From Canna indica (taxonomy: Eukaryota > Streptophyta > Magnoliopsida > Zingiberales > Cannaceae), in the NCBI GenBank assembly GCA_034359265.1, contig CP136890.1, positions 85,027,501 to 85,091,500 on the forward strand: a stretch of DNA of 64,000 nucleotides, read 5' to 3'. The notes beneath the pieces are model-generated. The model saw only the letters and a list, made by a program, of their open reading frames with translations, was not told where the DNA came from and made no database searches. How positions within the stretch are numbered: the first letter of the stretch is position 1; each line of letters begins with the position of its first letter. This document shows, piece by piece, positions 35,233 to 45,849 of this stretch. A program made the position numbers and the translations under genes.

Positions 35233-35427
35233 ATCCCTAGACTCAGTTATTGTGTTTGACTCTAAGTCTAGAAGTCTATAGGCTTTACTATTAATAGCAT
35301 ATCACCTAACTTAGTCCTTTTAGGGTCTGGAACTCTAAAATAGGCAATACACCCCCACACTTTGAAATAATTTATGTTAGACTTTCTGCCTTTCCATATT
35401 TCGTAGGGACTAATTTTCACCACTGAA

Positions 35428-35757
35428 CTAGAAATCATATTCTGTATATGGCAGGCAGGCAGTCAAGAGAGCCTCTCCCCATAAATTATAGGGTAAGCTA
35501 GCATGATTTAACATGCAATTTATCATGTCATGGAATGTGCGATTTTTCCTTTCTGCTATACCATTTTGTTGTGGTGTATAAGCAGCACTAGTTTGATGAA
35601 TGATACCGTTTTCTTCACAAAAGATATCAAATTCGTTTGAGCAAAATTCCATGCCTCTATCAGAACGTAGAATTTTAATCTTCTTCTCAAGTTGGTTTTC
35701 TACTTCTGATTTATATTTTTTAAAGAAGACAAGAGCTTCATCTTTTGTTCTCAACAA
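35428..35757 (-). pseudogene. Copia-2 integrase core, C-terminal half
   Basis: Contains the second catalytic Asp in KILRSDRGMEFCSNEFD and the catalytic Glu in YTPQQNGIAERKNRTFHD. The first Asp lies in the upstream frame (DLIHTDYVS at 35860-35834). About 80 bases with frame breaks lie between. The integrase would insert the element cDNA. Confidence 0.88.
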
Positions 35758-35833
35758 GTAAACATATGAATATCTACTAGCATCATAATAAATGTAATAA
35801 AATATCGCTTTCCACCCCTAGTCAATATTCCAT

Positions 35834-37363
35834 TTAACTCACATAATCAGTATGTATTAAATCTAATAATTGTGATTCTCTTTGTACCCTTGGAAAATGT
35901 TTTCTCACAATTTTTGATCTAACACAAATTTTACATTTATCAAGTTTATTGCTATCAATATTTATAAGTCTCATTGCATGCATAATATTCAAGTTCTTAA
36001 CATTCACATGTCCTAATCGACTATGCCATAAAGAAATTGAAGAGCATGAGTAAATAGAAACATTGCTTATATTATTGATAGATAACTTGTACATGTCATT
36101 ACATTCATAACCCTTTCCAACAAAGACTCCATTCTTAGTAAGAATTACTTTGCTAGACTCAACATAAACTTTGTTATCCAAAAGACAAACAGAAATTAGA
36201 CTCTTTCTAATTTCAGGAACAAACAAAACATTAAGTAATGTAAGTTTCTTCCCAGAAGTAAAGTTGATCTCTATAGTTCCTTTGCCTCCAACACTGGCAC
36301 GAGAACTGTTACCCATTTGTACTTCCTGTCCAACAACTTCAGTAAAAGTTTTGAACAGTTCTCGATTGTTACAAATGTGAACGGTGGCCCCGGAATCCAA
36401 CCACCATCCAGATGGCTCACTAGCCATGTTTATTTCAGAGATCATCGCTACATCAAGAGTGAGATCTGAAACCATTGCTACAAAGTTCTCCTCAACCATG
36501 TTAGCATATCCAGATCCACTCTTGCGATGTTGACATTCTTTGGCATAGTGTCCCATTTCTCCACAAATGTGACATTTGCCTTTTCTTTTGTTAAGATCAG
36601 GTTTTGGTTTTTGTTCGGGTTTCTTGAATTGTACATTTTTCTTCTTGAACTGTCCTGGTCCTTTTTTCTTGGCCTCCACACAGTTGACACTCGACTGTCC
36701 TTGGTTCAAGTTCTTAGCATCATGTTTTCGGGCTTCTTCCTCGATACGTAGATGCTTCTGAATTTGTTCCAAGGAAAAGTTCTCGTTTTTATGCATCAAT
36801 CTCTTAGCATAATCCTTCCAGGTTGGGGGCAGTTTAGCGATTATAGCACCAACTTGGAAGGTTTCTGGCAGGGCGATCTTTAGGACCCTTAATTTGTTGA
36901 CAATAACCTGGAGCTCATGCACTTGCTCAAGAATATGTTTATTGTCAACCATTTTAAAGTCAAGATACTTTGAAATAAGATACTTATTTGTACCTTCCTC
37001 CTCGGCTTTGTATTTGAACTCCAAGGCTTCCCATAGCTCTCTTGGTGACTGAATGTTGGTGTAAAGGTCATACAGCCGATCCGAGAGAGTGTTGAGGATG
37101 TGTCCGCAAGCAAGCTCCTCATCTTCAGTCCTCTTCTTTCTCTGCTCATTCAGAGAGTTGATCGTCGCTTGATCTGGATCTTGGCCTTCAATTGGCTTTG
37201 GATCTTCAAGAATAGGTTGAAGGTTCGAGTCTAGGACATACGCGATCTTTAGTACCGTCAGAAGGAACTTCATCATGTCTTGCCAGCGACTGAAGTTGTT
37301 GCCGTCAAAGCGATCGAGCTTAACAAAATCCTGGTTCATGATCTTGAACGACTCCGAATCCAT
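35834..37363 (-). pseudogene. Copia-2 gag, protease and integrase start (509-codon open frame)
   Basis: This is a long uninterrupted frame starting MDSESFKIMNQDFVKLDRFD. It shows a gag capsid of the UBN2 type (residues about 10-200, with ELWEALEFKYKAEEEGTNKY), a CCHC zinc knuckle CHICGEMGHYAKEC (about residue 265), the protease active site WWLDSGATVHICNN (about 325), a GAG-pre-integrase domain LWHSRLGHVNVKNLN with CKICVRSK, and the first integrase Asp (LIHTD). It stops at 35834 before the rest of the integrase. It is the best-preserved coding region of the element and lies about 20 bases after the 5' LTR. Confidence 0.92.
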
Positions 37364-37383
37364 CTCAATAGAGACCTTAAGAT
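37364..37383 (-). promoter_or_regulatory. Position of the Copia-2 primer binding site, not canonical
   Basis: Between the LTR end (37384) and the gag ATG (37363) only 20 bases remain, reading aatcttaaggtctctattga-g on minus. No tggtatcagagc-like site is present. The segment ttaaggtctctatt is an inverted copy of a motif inside the adjacent LTR (37443-37456). Confidence 0.6.
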
Positions 37384-38218
37384 TGATAGAAGTTTTATGT
37401 AGAGTCGAAGAAGATCAAGAGGTTGACGGGTGATCCCTGTCCTTAAGGTCTCTATTGCCCCGTAGCAATACACCTCCAGGATTGATGAAGCACTCTTGAA
37501 AGGTTGCAGAAAATTAGAGAAAGAATGAGGATGAGAGAAATTTTAGATAAATTCTTGAGAGAATTTCGAGATTGATTTATATAGATCGATTCATAGTTAA
37601 TTTCGAAATTGATGCTCATTATTAAAAAATTAGTAACAGCCAATTTGATTAATGAGCAAAATATCTCGAAATTAACTCTCTAATTAATCAAATATTGAGT
37701 GCTTTGATTCATGTAACTGTTGAATTCCAACAGTCACTAGGTTTGAATTCGAATGAAAGTCAGTCAGACCCAACAAAAATATTGGCTCGCGGCTCGGCCG
37801 AGGCTCCTCAACGCATGTGCAAAGTGCAAAGTGCGCCTAAAAGCACCAATGCGACTTTGCGACGCGTATCGTGTGGTGCACTGCACTAATGCCGTTTCTT
37901 GACCTTCCACTTTGTCCACACAAGTATCTAAGCATACACGCTAATGCTTATATGCCAACATAAAATTAGCATAGTTTCCCATGTCGGACTAAAATCTAGT
38001 TTTCGCAAACAACATGAATGCACCTCTTCATATACCCCTTCTTGGGCATATAAAACTTGATTATATAGTTCCTACTTGAACTATATAATTTTCTCATGAA
38101 ACCTCTCATATTAGTCTATCCATTTCACCTTTTAATTCTCTTAAATTACATCAAATAATTGAATAAATAAATTATTCAAAGCTGATTAAAATAAGCTTTA
38201 AATAGGTGCATTTCAACA
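37384..38218 (-). repeat. 5' LTR of Copia-2
   Basis: 835 bp, same ends as the other LTR. Its left border (tgatagaag on plus) is shared exactly with 32045. It contains the promoter for the element RNA by family analogy. Confidence 0.93.
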
Positions 38219-38262
38219 CATATACTGGTAAATCGACAGCAGCAGAAAAAACTTGTTGAAGA

Positions 38263-38472
38263 ATGGCACCAAAGGCAACGGTGAGGAAGAATGGCAGCAG
38301 CAGCAACTCGTCGAAGAATGAGAGCAAAAACTTGTAGTCGTTTTCCAGCCATGGCAACAGCAGCAACAAGACCATGAAGGCACCCGGTGGTGGCGGCGTG
38401 ATCATAGACAGAGATGTATTCGAGAAGAACCCTAAAGCTTACTTCGATGGCCTAGGTAAAGATGGTTTTTAA
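38263..38472 (+). pseudogene. Short host-like reading frame next to the Copia-2 insertion
   Basis: A frame of 70 codons starts MAPKATVRKNGSSSNSSKN and ends RDVFEKNPKAYFDGLGKDGF then TAA, with one in-frame TAG at 38335-38337. The first half is Ser/Lys/Asn-rich, the second half has a compact hydrophilic motif. Copia-2 separates it from a TATA box at 32031. I do not recognise the protein and cannot exclude that the donor-like ggtaaag near 38455 joins it to further exons, though none is visible up to 38966. It could be a small gene that has lost function, or a first exon fragment. Confidence 0.4.
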
Positions 38473-38966
38473 TTACAGAAAAATGTGTGGACTGATCAGT
38501 AGGTTTTGACTCTTGGAAGTGTTGGACTTTGTTTTGCTGAATAAAGAGTTGCACTTGTTTGACTTCCAGAGCCTGAATTTTGATCAGTGATCTTTCTTGA
38601 AAAGAACTGTTGCTGCAGCCTTAATGATCTGTTGGTCATAGTTTTTTCCTTTTACTGATTTTGAACCATGCTAAGAATTGCCATAATTAGTTACATCCCC
38701 AAAAGAAAAGAATAGCAGTCCTTAAATTGATGTCAGATAAAGAGGCAAAATACTCAAGTTTTCACCAGGAATGAGGAAATTTACATATGTTGCTTTGGTT
38801 GCAAAGCCTCGTGTGTTGATTAGTTGACGTAATATTTATATCTCAGAATTAATCACTCCAGTTCTTTTTTACCCTCACTCAGTAAAACAATATATTCCAC
38901 ATAATTAATGATCCTGTTGAACAATTAATCATCTGCAACTCAAATCCCTTCATTAATTAAAAGGTA
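38473..38966. other. Intergenic stretch with no recognised feature
   Basis: AT-rich, no open frame of interest, no repeat ends. It is the 3' flank of the SRO gene (minus strand) and presumably contains its 3' UTR and polyadenylation region. Confidence 0.5.
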
Positions 38967-40648
38967 TTAATATCCTCTGATTTTCTTGATAGATGAAGTT
39001 AATAGCTTGTCTCCTGCAATGGATCTCAGGCATCTGATAAAGTCTTCTTTGCTTATCTTACATTCCTGGAACAGGAACAAAAGAATCGAAACATATACTT
39101 TAATTAAGAATCTGATTCCCACACCGAATTGTTCTTGATTTGAATTGATAAATTAAAAAAAAAAGACTTCCGTTCAAGATTATCCGTCTTCAGAAAGTTA
39201 TAAATATGGATATGATTAATTTACATACCCTGAACTGTAGATAACTGATCTCCAAAGCTCTTGTCATGGAAGAGGGAAGAGACCTCGTTATCTCTGCAAA
39301 CAGCTTATAGAAAGACATGCCTGAAGATGGCGATGTTGTCGAATTCATCATTAATTTCCTTGCACCTATTCATAAAATACCACATTCATTACCTATTCAT
39401 TTTTAAATTCGAATGTTGTGTTTCTATGTAGAGCATATTGATTAAGGAAGAGTGATTCCTTGAGCCATATGTATATATGCACCTTGGCAATGCTTGGGGA
39501 ACTTGTAGCTCACAACATACTCAGGGATTATGTGGGTGTTCATGTGAGTGCTCCAGACAATATACCACTTTGGGTTCGCAAGATCGTCGACGCCGTTATC
39601 GAACTCTTCGCTGGTGGGATGGTACTGAAGGGACCCTGCCTTCACCTTCTCCGTCCTTCCCATGATGGCGCGGCAGAGCAGGATGTGCCTTTCGCCGTTA
39701 CCGTCGAGTTCCAACAGCACGGCGCTGCAAAGGTGTTGAGAAGATGAGTCCATTTTGAGACGAAGGCTAGTTTGAATTGAGAGGTTTGGAGACGGGAGAT
39801 AATCTTACGTACCTTGAATATGGAGAATGCGGCGGAGAGAGATGGACGCCAACACCGTGAGCACCGGAACCCAAGAGCATGTTGTTCGTCTGCCCAAAAC
39901 CGTGAGAAATGATGGCGGCCAACTTACTGGTAGCCGTCGCAAACCAACCAAATTTCACATTTTCGCGGCCTCGTGCTGCCCTCGTTGCCTCCATCTGCAT
40001 CTGAAATGTTTTCAATCGGGAATTCCTCGGCGGCACTGAGTACAGGCACTTGTGGATGGAAGTGATGGTTGTGTTAGCATTAAACCTCGTCATTCTGGCC
40101 AGGAACAACTTCGCCACCACCTTGTAGCATTTGTCGTCCTCTTTCAACGCTTCCGTCCCCGGCCACCTCGGCTGAGATAAACTAACGGTTAGCTTTGTCG
40201 ATATTCCGGGACTCTCATCGGAAAGTTCTTGTGTAAACCCCAACGAGTTTTTGGTAGACACGGCCGACGAAGAAGCACTTCTATTCGAATATTGCAAATA
40301 TCTATGTTCATGGCCAATCGCTTGTGGGAAGAAGCACCGCCCGTTGACGTCGATCCACGCGATCGGACTCGAAGCACCGGACGCCGGGTCCACCTGAACC
40401 ATCCGAACAAAATCGAATAAGAATGAGCTGCCCCCAATTGGGACCTCCAGAGCCGTCTTGCCGGCAATGAAGCCACCGGCCAAAACGTCGAACACCTCGC
40501 GGGGGAAGTCGAACCAGGATCCACAGCGATAGGACAGGAACCTCGACGGCGGGCCGCTCTTCTTGGAGCTCTTGAACTCTTGGTTCGATTGATCCGCAGG
40601 GTAGTCCTCGGCGTAGACGGCGGCGGCGTTTTCGGAGCCGGCGGTCAT
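38967..40648 (-). CDS. SRO (SIMILAR TO RCD ONE) protein, WWE-PARP-RST type, four exons
   Basis: I assign exons 40648-39813, 39724-39483, 39365-39229 and 39065-38967. All introns are GT-AG and all junctions keep frame, giving 437 residues. The ATG at 40648 has an in-frame stop upstream; a GTG nine bases before it is not used. Residues about 35-110 form a WWE domain (ALEVPIGGSSFLFDFVRMVQ, PIAWIDVNGRCFFP). About 155-350 is a PARP-like fold (VKFGWFATATSKLAAIISHGF, then WSTHMNTHIIPEYVVSYKFP). About 370-437 is the RST domain (MSFYKLFAEITRSLPSSMTR, KISKEDFIRCLRSIAGDKLL). SRO proteins are plant-specific nuclear regulators whose RST domain binds transcription factors; they act in stress and hormone responses and generally lack ADP-ribosyl transferase activity. 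Here too the canonical PARP His-Gly motif is not seen. It is shorter than RCD1 itself. This is the only intact host gene in the window. Confidence 0.88.
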
Positions 40649-40741
40649 GGGAAACACTTCGTCGTCGGCCGTTGTCGGGGTTGATCAAAAGCTATATGGA
40701 ATTAAGAGTTGGGCTTTGAATTTTGCCGCTGTATCTTTTCA

Positions 40742-40749
40742 TATTTATA
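40742..40749 (-). promoter_or_regulatory. TATA box of the SRO gene
   Basis: TATAAATA on the minus strand, about 95 bases upstream of the ATG, a normal spacing for a plant core promoter with a leader of 60 or so bases. The upstream region 40799-41057 is the segment duplicated at 365-631. Confidence 0.65.
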
Positions 40750-41057
40750 TTCCATCGCGGTGGAAGAAAAGAAGACTGCGTGAATTATCAAAAAGCCCAT
40801 GATATTTCTCTGAAACTACACTATCCAACGAAGGGTGTAGGTGTCAATTCAAATGCATGAGACCGTACTGAATGGTCACGTAAATGACAAAAGAGTAATT
40901 TGCAGAGTTTGGGTTGGTGGCATGCATTAAATTTATGTGAGACTTCGTGGCTAAGCTAACATGGTAATGTTTTAATAATGGACTTTAGCTTGTAATGTAA
41001 GCAGTGGAATTAATTGTGTCTGCAATGCATGGCTTTGCTTTGTGGCAAAGGAAAGAA

Positions 41058-41385
41058 CACGAACAAAAGAATCAAAATAAAGAGGTGGTGTGTGCGTGAT
41101 GAGGGGGGGCTCGACTTTGTTCCTTGAGTTATTAGATCAGAATTCCACATTGTTGACCTTTTTGACCATCTCTTGTGTTTTCTTTTGAACTTTAAATTAG
41201 ACAAACATATATTCACTTTGGTAGTGGCAGATTTGGGGGACTCTTTTCTAGAAAGAGGATCAATCCCTATCTTTTACTACGTGATGGAATTATCGTCCAG
41301 TAAGAAATAGTGGGAGATGTAGGTGTTAGTAAGAGTTAGTATTACCCAAACATGAAGACTATGAAGTGAGTCATCCGTTTACTTT
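41058..41385. other. Intergenic stretch upstream of SRO
   Basis: No open frame, no repeat recognised. Homology to the duplicate at 365-631 stops at the left border because the duplicate is cut by CACTA-B. The right border is the degenerate start of CACTA-G. Confidence 0.5.
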
Positions 41386-42179
41386 CGCTACTAAAATTTA
41401 ATCCAATTACTACGGGCTATTAGCAACAACCGATGATTATTAGCGGTGACATAACAAATTATATAATTATTTAAATAAATATTATTTATATTTAATTATA
41501 AATTGTTAGGTTGAATTTAGAGTTGTATCCATGTATCATACTTGTATCGACCTATGACTAGTTGAAATTAATTATGTCTAGCGAGTTGATACGTGTCACA
41601 TACGTATCGACGGGTTGGGCATGATTATCCAATACATACCTTAGATCCGTTCGAGAGTTGTATATTTGTCTAAACGAAGTACTTGATATTTTACACGATG
41701 TATAACCTTTGAATTGTTCTAATTGTATAATTTGGGAACATTGTTATTTGTATTACACTTAGTTCTTCCTTTTAGCATCACTACTAGAATATTAACTATC
41801 AGCCACGGGGCTGACCGACGATCGTCTGGGCCGTCAGAACCATTCACGGCTTTCCGATGGCCAAACGGGCCGTGGCTGATGTAACCGAATCAGCCGCGGC
41901 TCTTATACGGCCGCCCAACGCCGTTGCTTATAGGTGATGGCGCGCACGGGGCGCGAAATGAAATAACCTATTAGCGACGACTTAGCAGGGGCCAAAGGGT
42001 CATTCGTGATATAAGTAAGTAATTAGCCACGACCAGAAGTGGTTGTCGCTTATTAATTGATGGCGTGAACGCGACACGAAAATAAAAAACACGTCACCGG
42101 CGGCTGAGAGAGGGCTTCGCGATCGTCGCTGATATTATTATTAGTTTTCCACAATTTACCGACGGTCGAGGGGCCGTCG

Positions 42180-42420
42180 GTGAAATGCCTTTTTTCTCGC
42201 TGTCTTCTCTGTCCGCCGAACGCCGCCTTTGTCTTCTCCGCCGATTTGTCACCGTCGAGACGCTGCCCTCGCCCTCGCCGCGCCATTGCCCCCTCTCCCT
42301 CACTCACGCCGCCGCCCCCTCTCCCGCTCTCCCACGCCTGCACCGCTGCTGGCCAGCCTGCTCCTTCGCCGTCACCGCCGATCCCTCTCCCCTCTCCGCC
42401 TCCATTAAGTGAGTTCGATC
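42180..42420 (+). promoter_or_regulatory. GC-rich leader region of CACTA-H
   Basis: A strongly C-rich block (cctctccc, cgccgccccc) sits between subterminal repeats and the AT-rich intron-like DNA. The proline-rich open frames it yields are not supported by any domain. A purine-rich equivalent on the opposite strand occurs at 17455-17530 in CACTA-E. Position and composition suggest promoter/leader. Confidence 0.4.
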
Positions 42421-42686
42421 CCCACTCCCCTCTTCGGGCCGGCGCCGGCCAATATTTTTTAATTTTTTTAATTTTTTTTAATTAGTGTTTAATTAGGTTT
42501 ATTTACTATTAATTAGTGTTAATTAGTGTTAATTAGTTAATGTTTGGGTTAATTTTATATTTAATTAATAAATTACTATTATTTTTTTAATTAGATTTAA
42601 TTACTATTAATTATTTGTTAATTAGATTTAATTACGGTAGAATAAATGTTAGGGTTAATTTTAGTTCATTGAAATTATAATTCTGA

Positions 42687-42880
42687 AATCGTCCACTTTG
42701 GACTCGCCGCCAAATCATCCATGGTGGACTCGCGCCGAAATCGTCCACAATGGATGGACTCACGCGCACCGAAATCGTCCACTTTGGACTTGCGGCCAAA
42801 TCGTCCATGATGGACTCGCGCCGAAATCGTCCACTTTGGACTCGCGCGAAATCATCTGCTGTGGACTCGCACCGACATCC
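42687..42880 (+). repeat. Minisatellite in the CACTA-H leader
   Basis: Six or so degenerate copies of a roughly 30-base unit, tccactttggactcgcgcc plus gaaatcg, alternate with variants such as tccatgatggactcg. Matches in reverse complement at 17180-17305. Confidence 0.85.
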
Positions 42881-43323
42881 ATAAATTTAGAAAAAAAATC
42901 AAGATGAGTTGATACGTTTCACGTACGCATCGACGAGTCAAGGTTTAATTTTACAAAACCTTAGATCCGTTCGGAGGTTGTATGTTGGTGTAAACGAAGT
43001 AAATGATCTTTTATACGACGTACAACCATTGAATTGTCCCTAGTTGGATAATTTGGGAACATAGTTATTTATATTGCACTTAGTTTATTTCTTTTAGTCA
43101 TTATTCATTTTTAAATTTTGGCTTCTATCTCCCTTGTTCTCCAATACGCGCCTAGATGATATGTGTATTCGGAGAACTGTAGGGAGGTGCTGCCGAAATT
43201 TAGAATGAAGTTAATGACTAAAAAAAATTCTAAGTGCAATATAAATAACATGAATCCCGAATGGAATAGGACCATCCCACCTAAAGACATTACCTAAAGA
43301 TATTGCCAATTTTTTGACAGAAC

Positions 43324-45830
43324 ATGTCAAGCAAACGAAATTGGATGTACCGACGAATTCATCGTGGAGCTATAACGGACGAATTTCGAGTAGGCGTAGC
43401 TTACTTCTTAAATTTCGCTTACTTAAATAAAAAATTCCTTAGTGGTGATAAAATTCGATGTCCGTGCCGAAAATGTTCGATCATAAGATTTTTGGATCGG
43501 GAAACTGTCACAATGCATCTGTATACAAAAGGATTCACACGAAGATATTTTCTATGGAATTATCACGGGGAGTCACGTCAAGTTGGAACGTCGAGCAATC
43601 CTGTTGTCCAAACTCATGGTGAATCTTCTTCTACTGTGTTTCTTCTTCCAATCAACCCAATCCTTATAGAACAATGATATTCTGGATAGTCTTGGAGGAC
43701 AATTCCATTTAAATGATAATGTTGAGTCAGTTACTGAGACGATAGTGCCACTAGATACTATGACAGTTGAAGTCATTGAAGAACAACATGCGATACAGAT
43801 TGAATGGCCGAATAAGGAGGCTGCAGAATTTTACGAGATGTTGAAAGCTGCCAATGAACCTTTGTATGAGAATTTTCCTAATTATACAAAATTTTTGGCA
43901 ATGACGCAACTCATGAACATCAAGTACGATTATAATATCAGCGGAGTTGCGTTTGATCAGTTGCAGGCTTTATCAATGGTATGCTATCTCCAAATAACAA
44001 GTTTGAGCCAACTTTTTATAAGACAAAAAATTGATGAGGAAATTAGGGCTTGGATACGAAAAGATACACACGTGCCCAAATAATTGCATTTTAAATTATA
44101 AAGAAAATGCACAGTTGGAGCAATGCCCGGTATGTGAACAACCTCGTTACAAGGAGAAGAAATCGGCCCAATAAAAAAATATCCCCTTTAAGGTGCTTTG
44201 GTCTTTTCTACTGACACCGATGCTTCAAAGGTTATTCATGTCGGAAAAGACTGCCCCTATATGAGTTGGCATGCAAGAAGTCGTGATGATATAGTAATGA
44301 CTCATCCATCCGACAACGAAGCATGAAAACATTTGGATAGATGTTATCCTTCATTTGCTATGGATACTAGAAATATCAAGTTGGGATTGTGCATGGATGG
44401 TTTTAATCAGTTTGGTAATTTAGCAACTCTGTATTCAGTATGGCCAGTGTTGTTAACAGTTTATAATTTGTCGCCCTCAATGTGTATGAAAGATGAATTT
44501 ATCTATCTTTCGATGATTATTCTAGGTCCTAGGGGTCCTTGCAAAGAAATTGATGTGTTTCTCCGACTATTAATTGATGAATTGAAAACATTATTAGTTG
44601 AGGGAGTTATCACTTATGATTGTCACCGAAAGCAAAACTTCACTTTACGAGCTGCTATATTGTGGACAATCAATGATTTCTCGGCCTACGGAATGTTGTC
44701 TGATTGGAGCACACATGGGCGACTCACTTGCCCGTATTGCATGGAACACTCAAAATCCTTCAATCTTGAGAACGGTCGAAAAATTTCCTTCTTTGATTGT
44801 CATTGCCGGTTCCTACCGTCTAACCATCAGTATCGAAGGAATTGTGACAAATTTAGCAAGGGTAGAGTCGAAAGAGATGAGCCACCACCGATGTTGTCTG
44901 GTGAACAGATGTTAGCACGTATTCAATTGCTTCCAAAGATTACTTTTGGTCGAAATGTACAAATTTCAGGCTTTGGTCAAACACATAACTGGGTGAAAAA
45001 AAGTATCTTTTGAGAATTGTCGTATTTGAGTTCATTACTGATTCAACATAATTTGGACGTCGTGCACATTGAAAAAAATATGTTTGATAATATTTTTAAC
45101 ATCGTGATGGATATTTTCGGCAAAACTAATGATAATGTGAATGCCCGACGTGATGTGAAATTATTTTGTAAGAGGACTGAGTTAGAGTTGCAAGAGTTCA
45201 ACAGACGACTTCATAAGCCAAAGGCGCCATATGTGTTACATAAACAACAGATGAAAGACGTGTATCAATGGATCAAAGAACTCAGATTACCCGATGGATA
45301 TGCCTCAAACTTTTCTTGATGTGTAAACATCGATGAATGCAAAATATCGGGGATGAAGAGCCACGATTGTCATGTATTTATGCAGAGATTGCTTTCGATC
45401 GTGTTTCGAGATCATCTACATGATAAGATTTAGGGTACGTTGACAGAATTAAGTATGTTTTTTAAAAACATTTGTGCAAATGTACTTCAAGTCGAAGATA
45501 TGTCAGCACTTGAAAATAATATTATTAAAATCATATGCATGCTGTAGTAATTTTTTCCTCCTGCATTTTTTAACTCGATGGAGAATCTACCGATACACTT
45601 GGCATACGAGGCACGAGTTGGTGGCCCCATTCAATACCGGTGGATGTACTTATTTGAAAGATACATGAATCGTCTGAAGAAAAAAGTAAAGAACACCGCG
45701 ACAGTTGAAGGTTCCATAGCAGAAGCATATATAATTCAAGAAATTTCAATATTCTGCTCATTTTATTTTGAATCAACCATCAAGACAAGACTTAATCGTC
45801 TTCCACAGAACGACAACGGGGGAGCTCGAC
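43324..45830 (+). pseudogene. CACTA-H TnpD transposase, broken
   Basis: Starts MSSKRNWMYRRIHRGAITDE with the transposase-associated domain (DKIRCPCRKCSIIRFLDRET). A middle segment at 43745-44083 includes NKEAAEFYEMLKAANEPLYE. The Transposase_21 domain at 44333-45013 has LCMDGFNQFG, SPSMCMKDEFIYLSMII, YDCHRKQNFTL and WTINDFSAYGMLSDWSTHG. HNLDVVHIEKNMFDNIF is near 45060. A DUF4218 stretch runs from KAPYVLHKQQMKDVYQWIKE (45200) through SHDCHVFMQRLL to AYEARVGGPIQYRWMYLFER (45605-45665). DUF4216 is missing; TnpA-like sequence follows almost at once. TnpD is the catalytic transposase. Frame changes occur near 43680, 44090, 45015 and 45320, so it is inactive. Confidence 0.88.
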
Positions 45831-45849
45831 CATCAGATGGCCAGAGGCT

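Larger units (their letters stand above)
32045..38218 (-). mobile_element. Complete Ty1/copia retrotransposon (Copia-2), 6.2 kb, TSD CATAT
   Basis: Two LTRs (32045-32878 and 37384-38218) enclose gag, protease, integrase, RT and RNase H in copia order on the minus strand. The flanks are identical 5-bp copies catat (32040-32044 and 38219-38223). A polypurine tract abuts the 3' LTR. The LTRs are clearly alike but carry scattered substitutions and short indels (for example 32450-32545 against 37800-37880), and the coding region has several frameshifts, so it is not a very recent insertion. The expected tRNA-Met PBS is absent. Confidence 0.95.

Noticed and set aside
39827..40420. Plus-strand and second-frame open frames across the SRO exon 1
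   Set aside because: Shadows of the SRO coding sequence, which has domain and splice support.
42180..42485. Proline/serine-rich open frames in two phases
   Set aside because: They come from a C-rich leader block of CACTA-H, overlap each other, have no domain and no equivalent in related elements.
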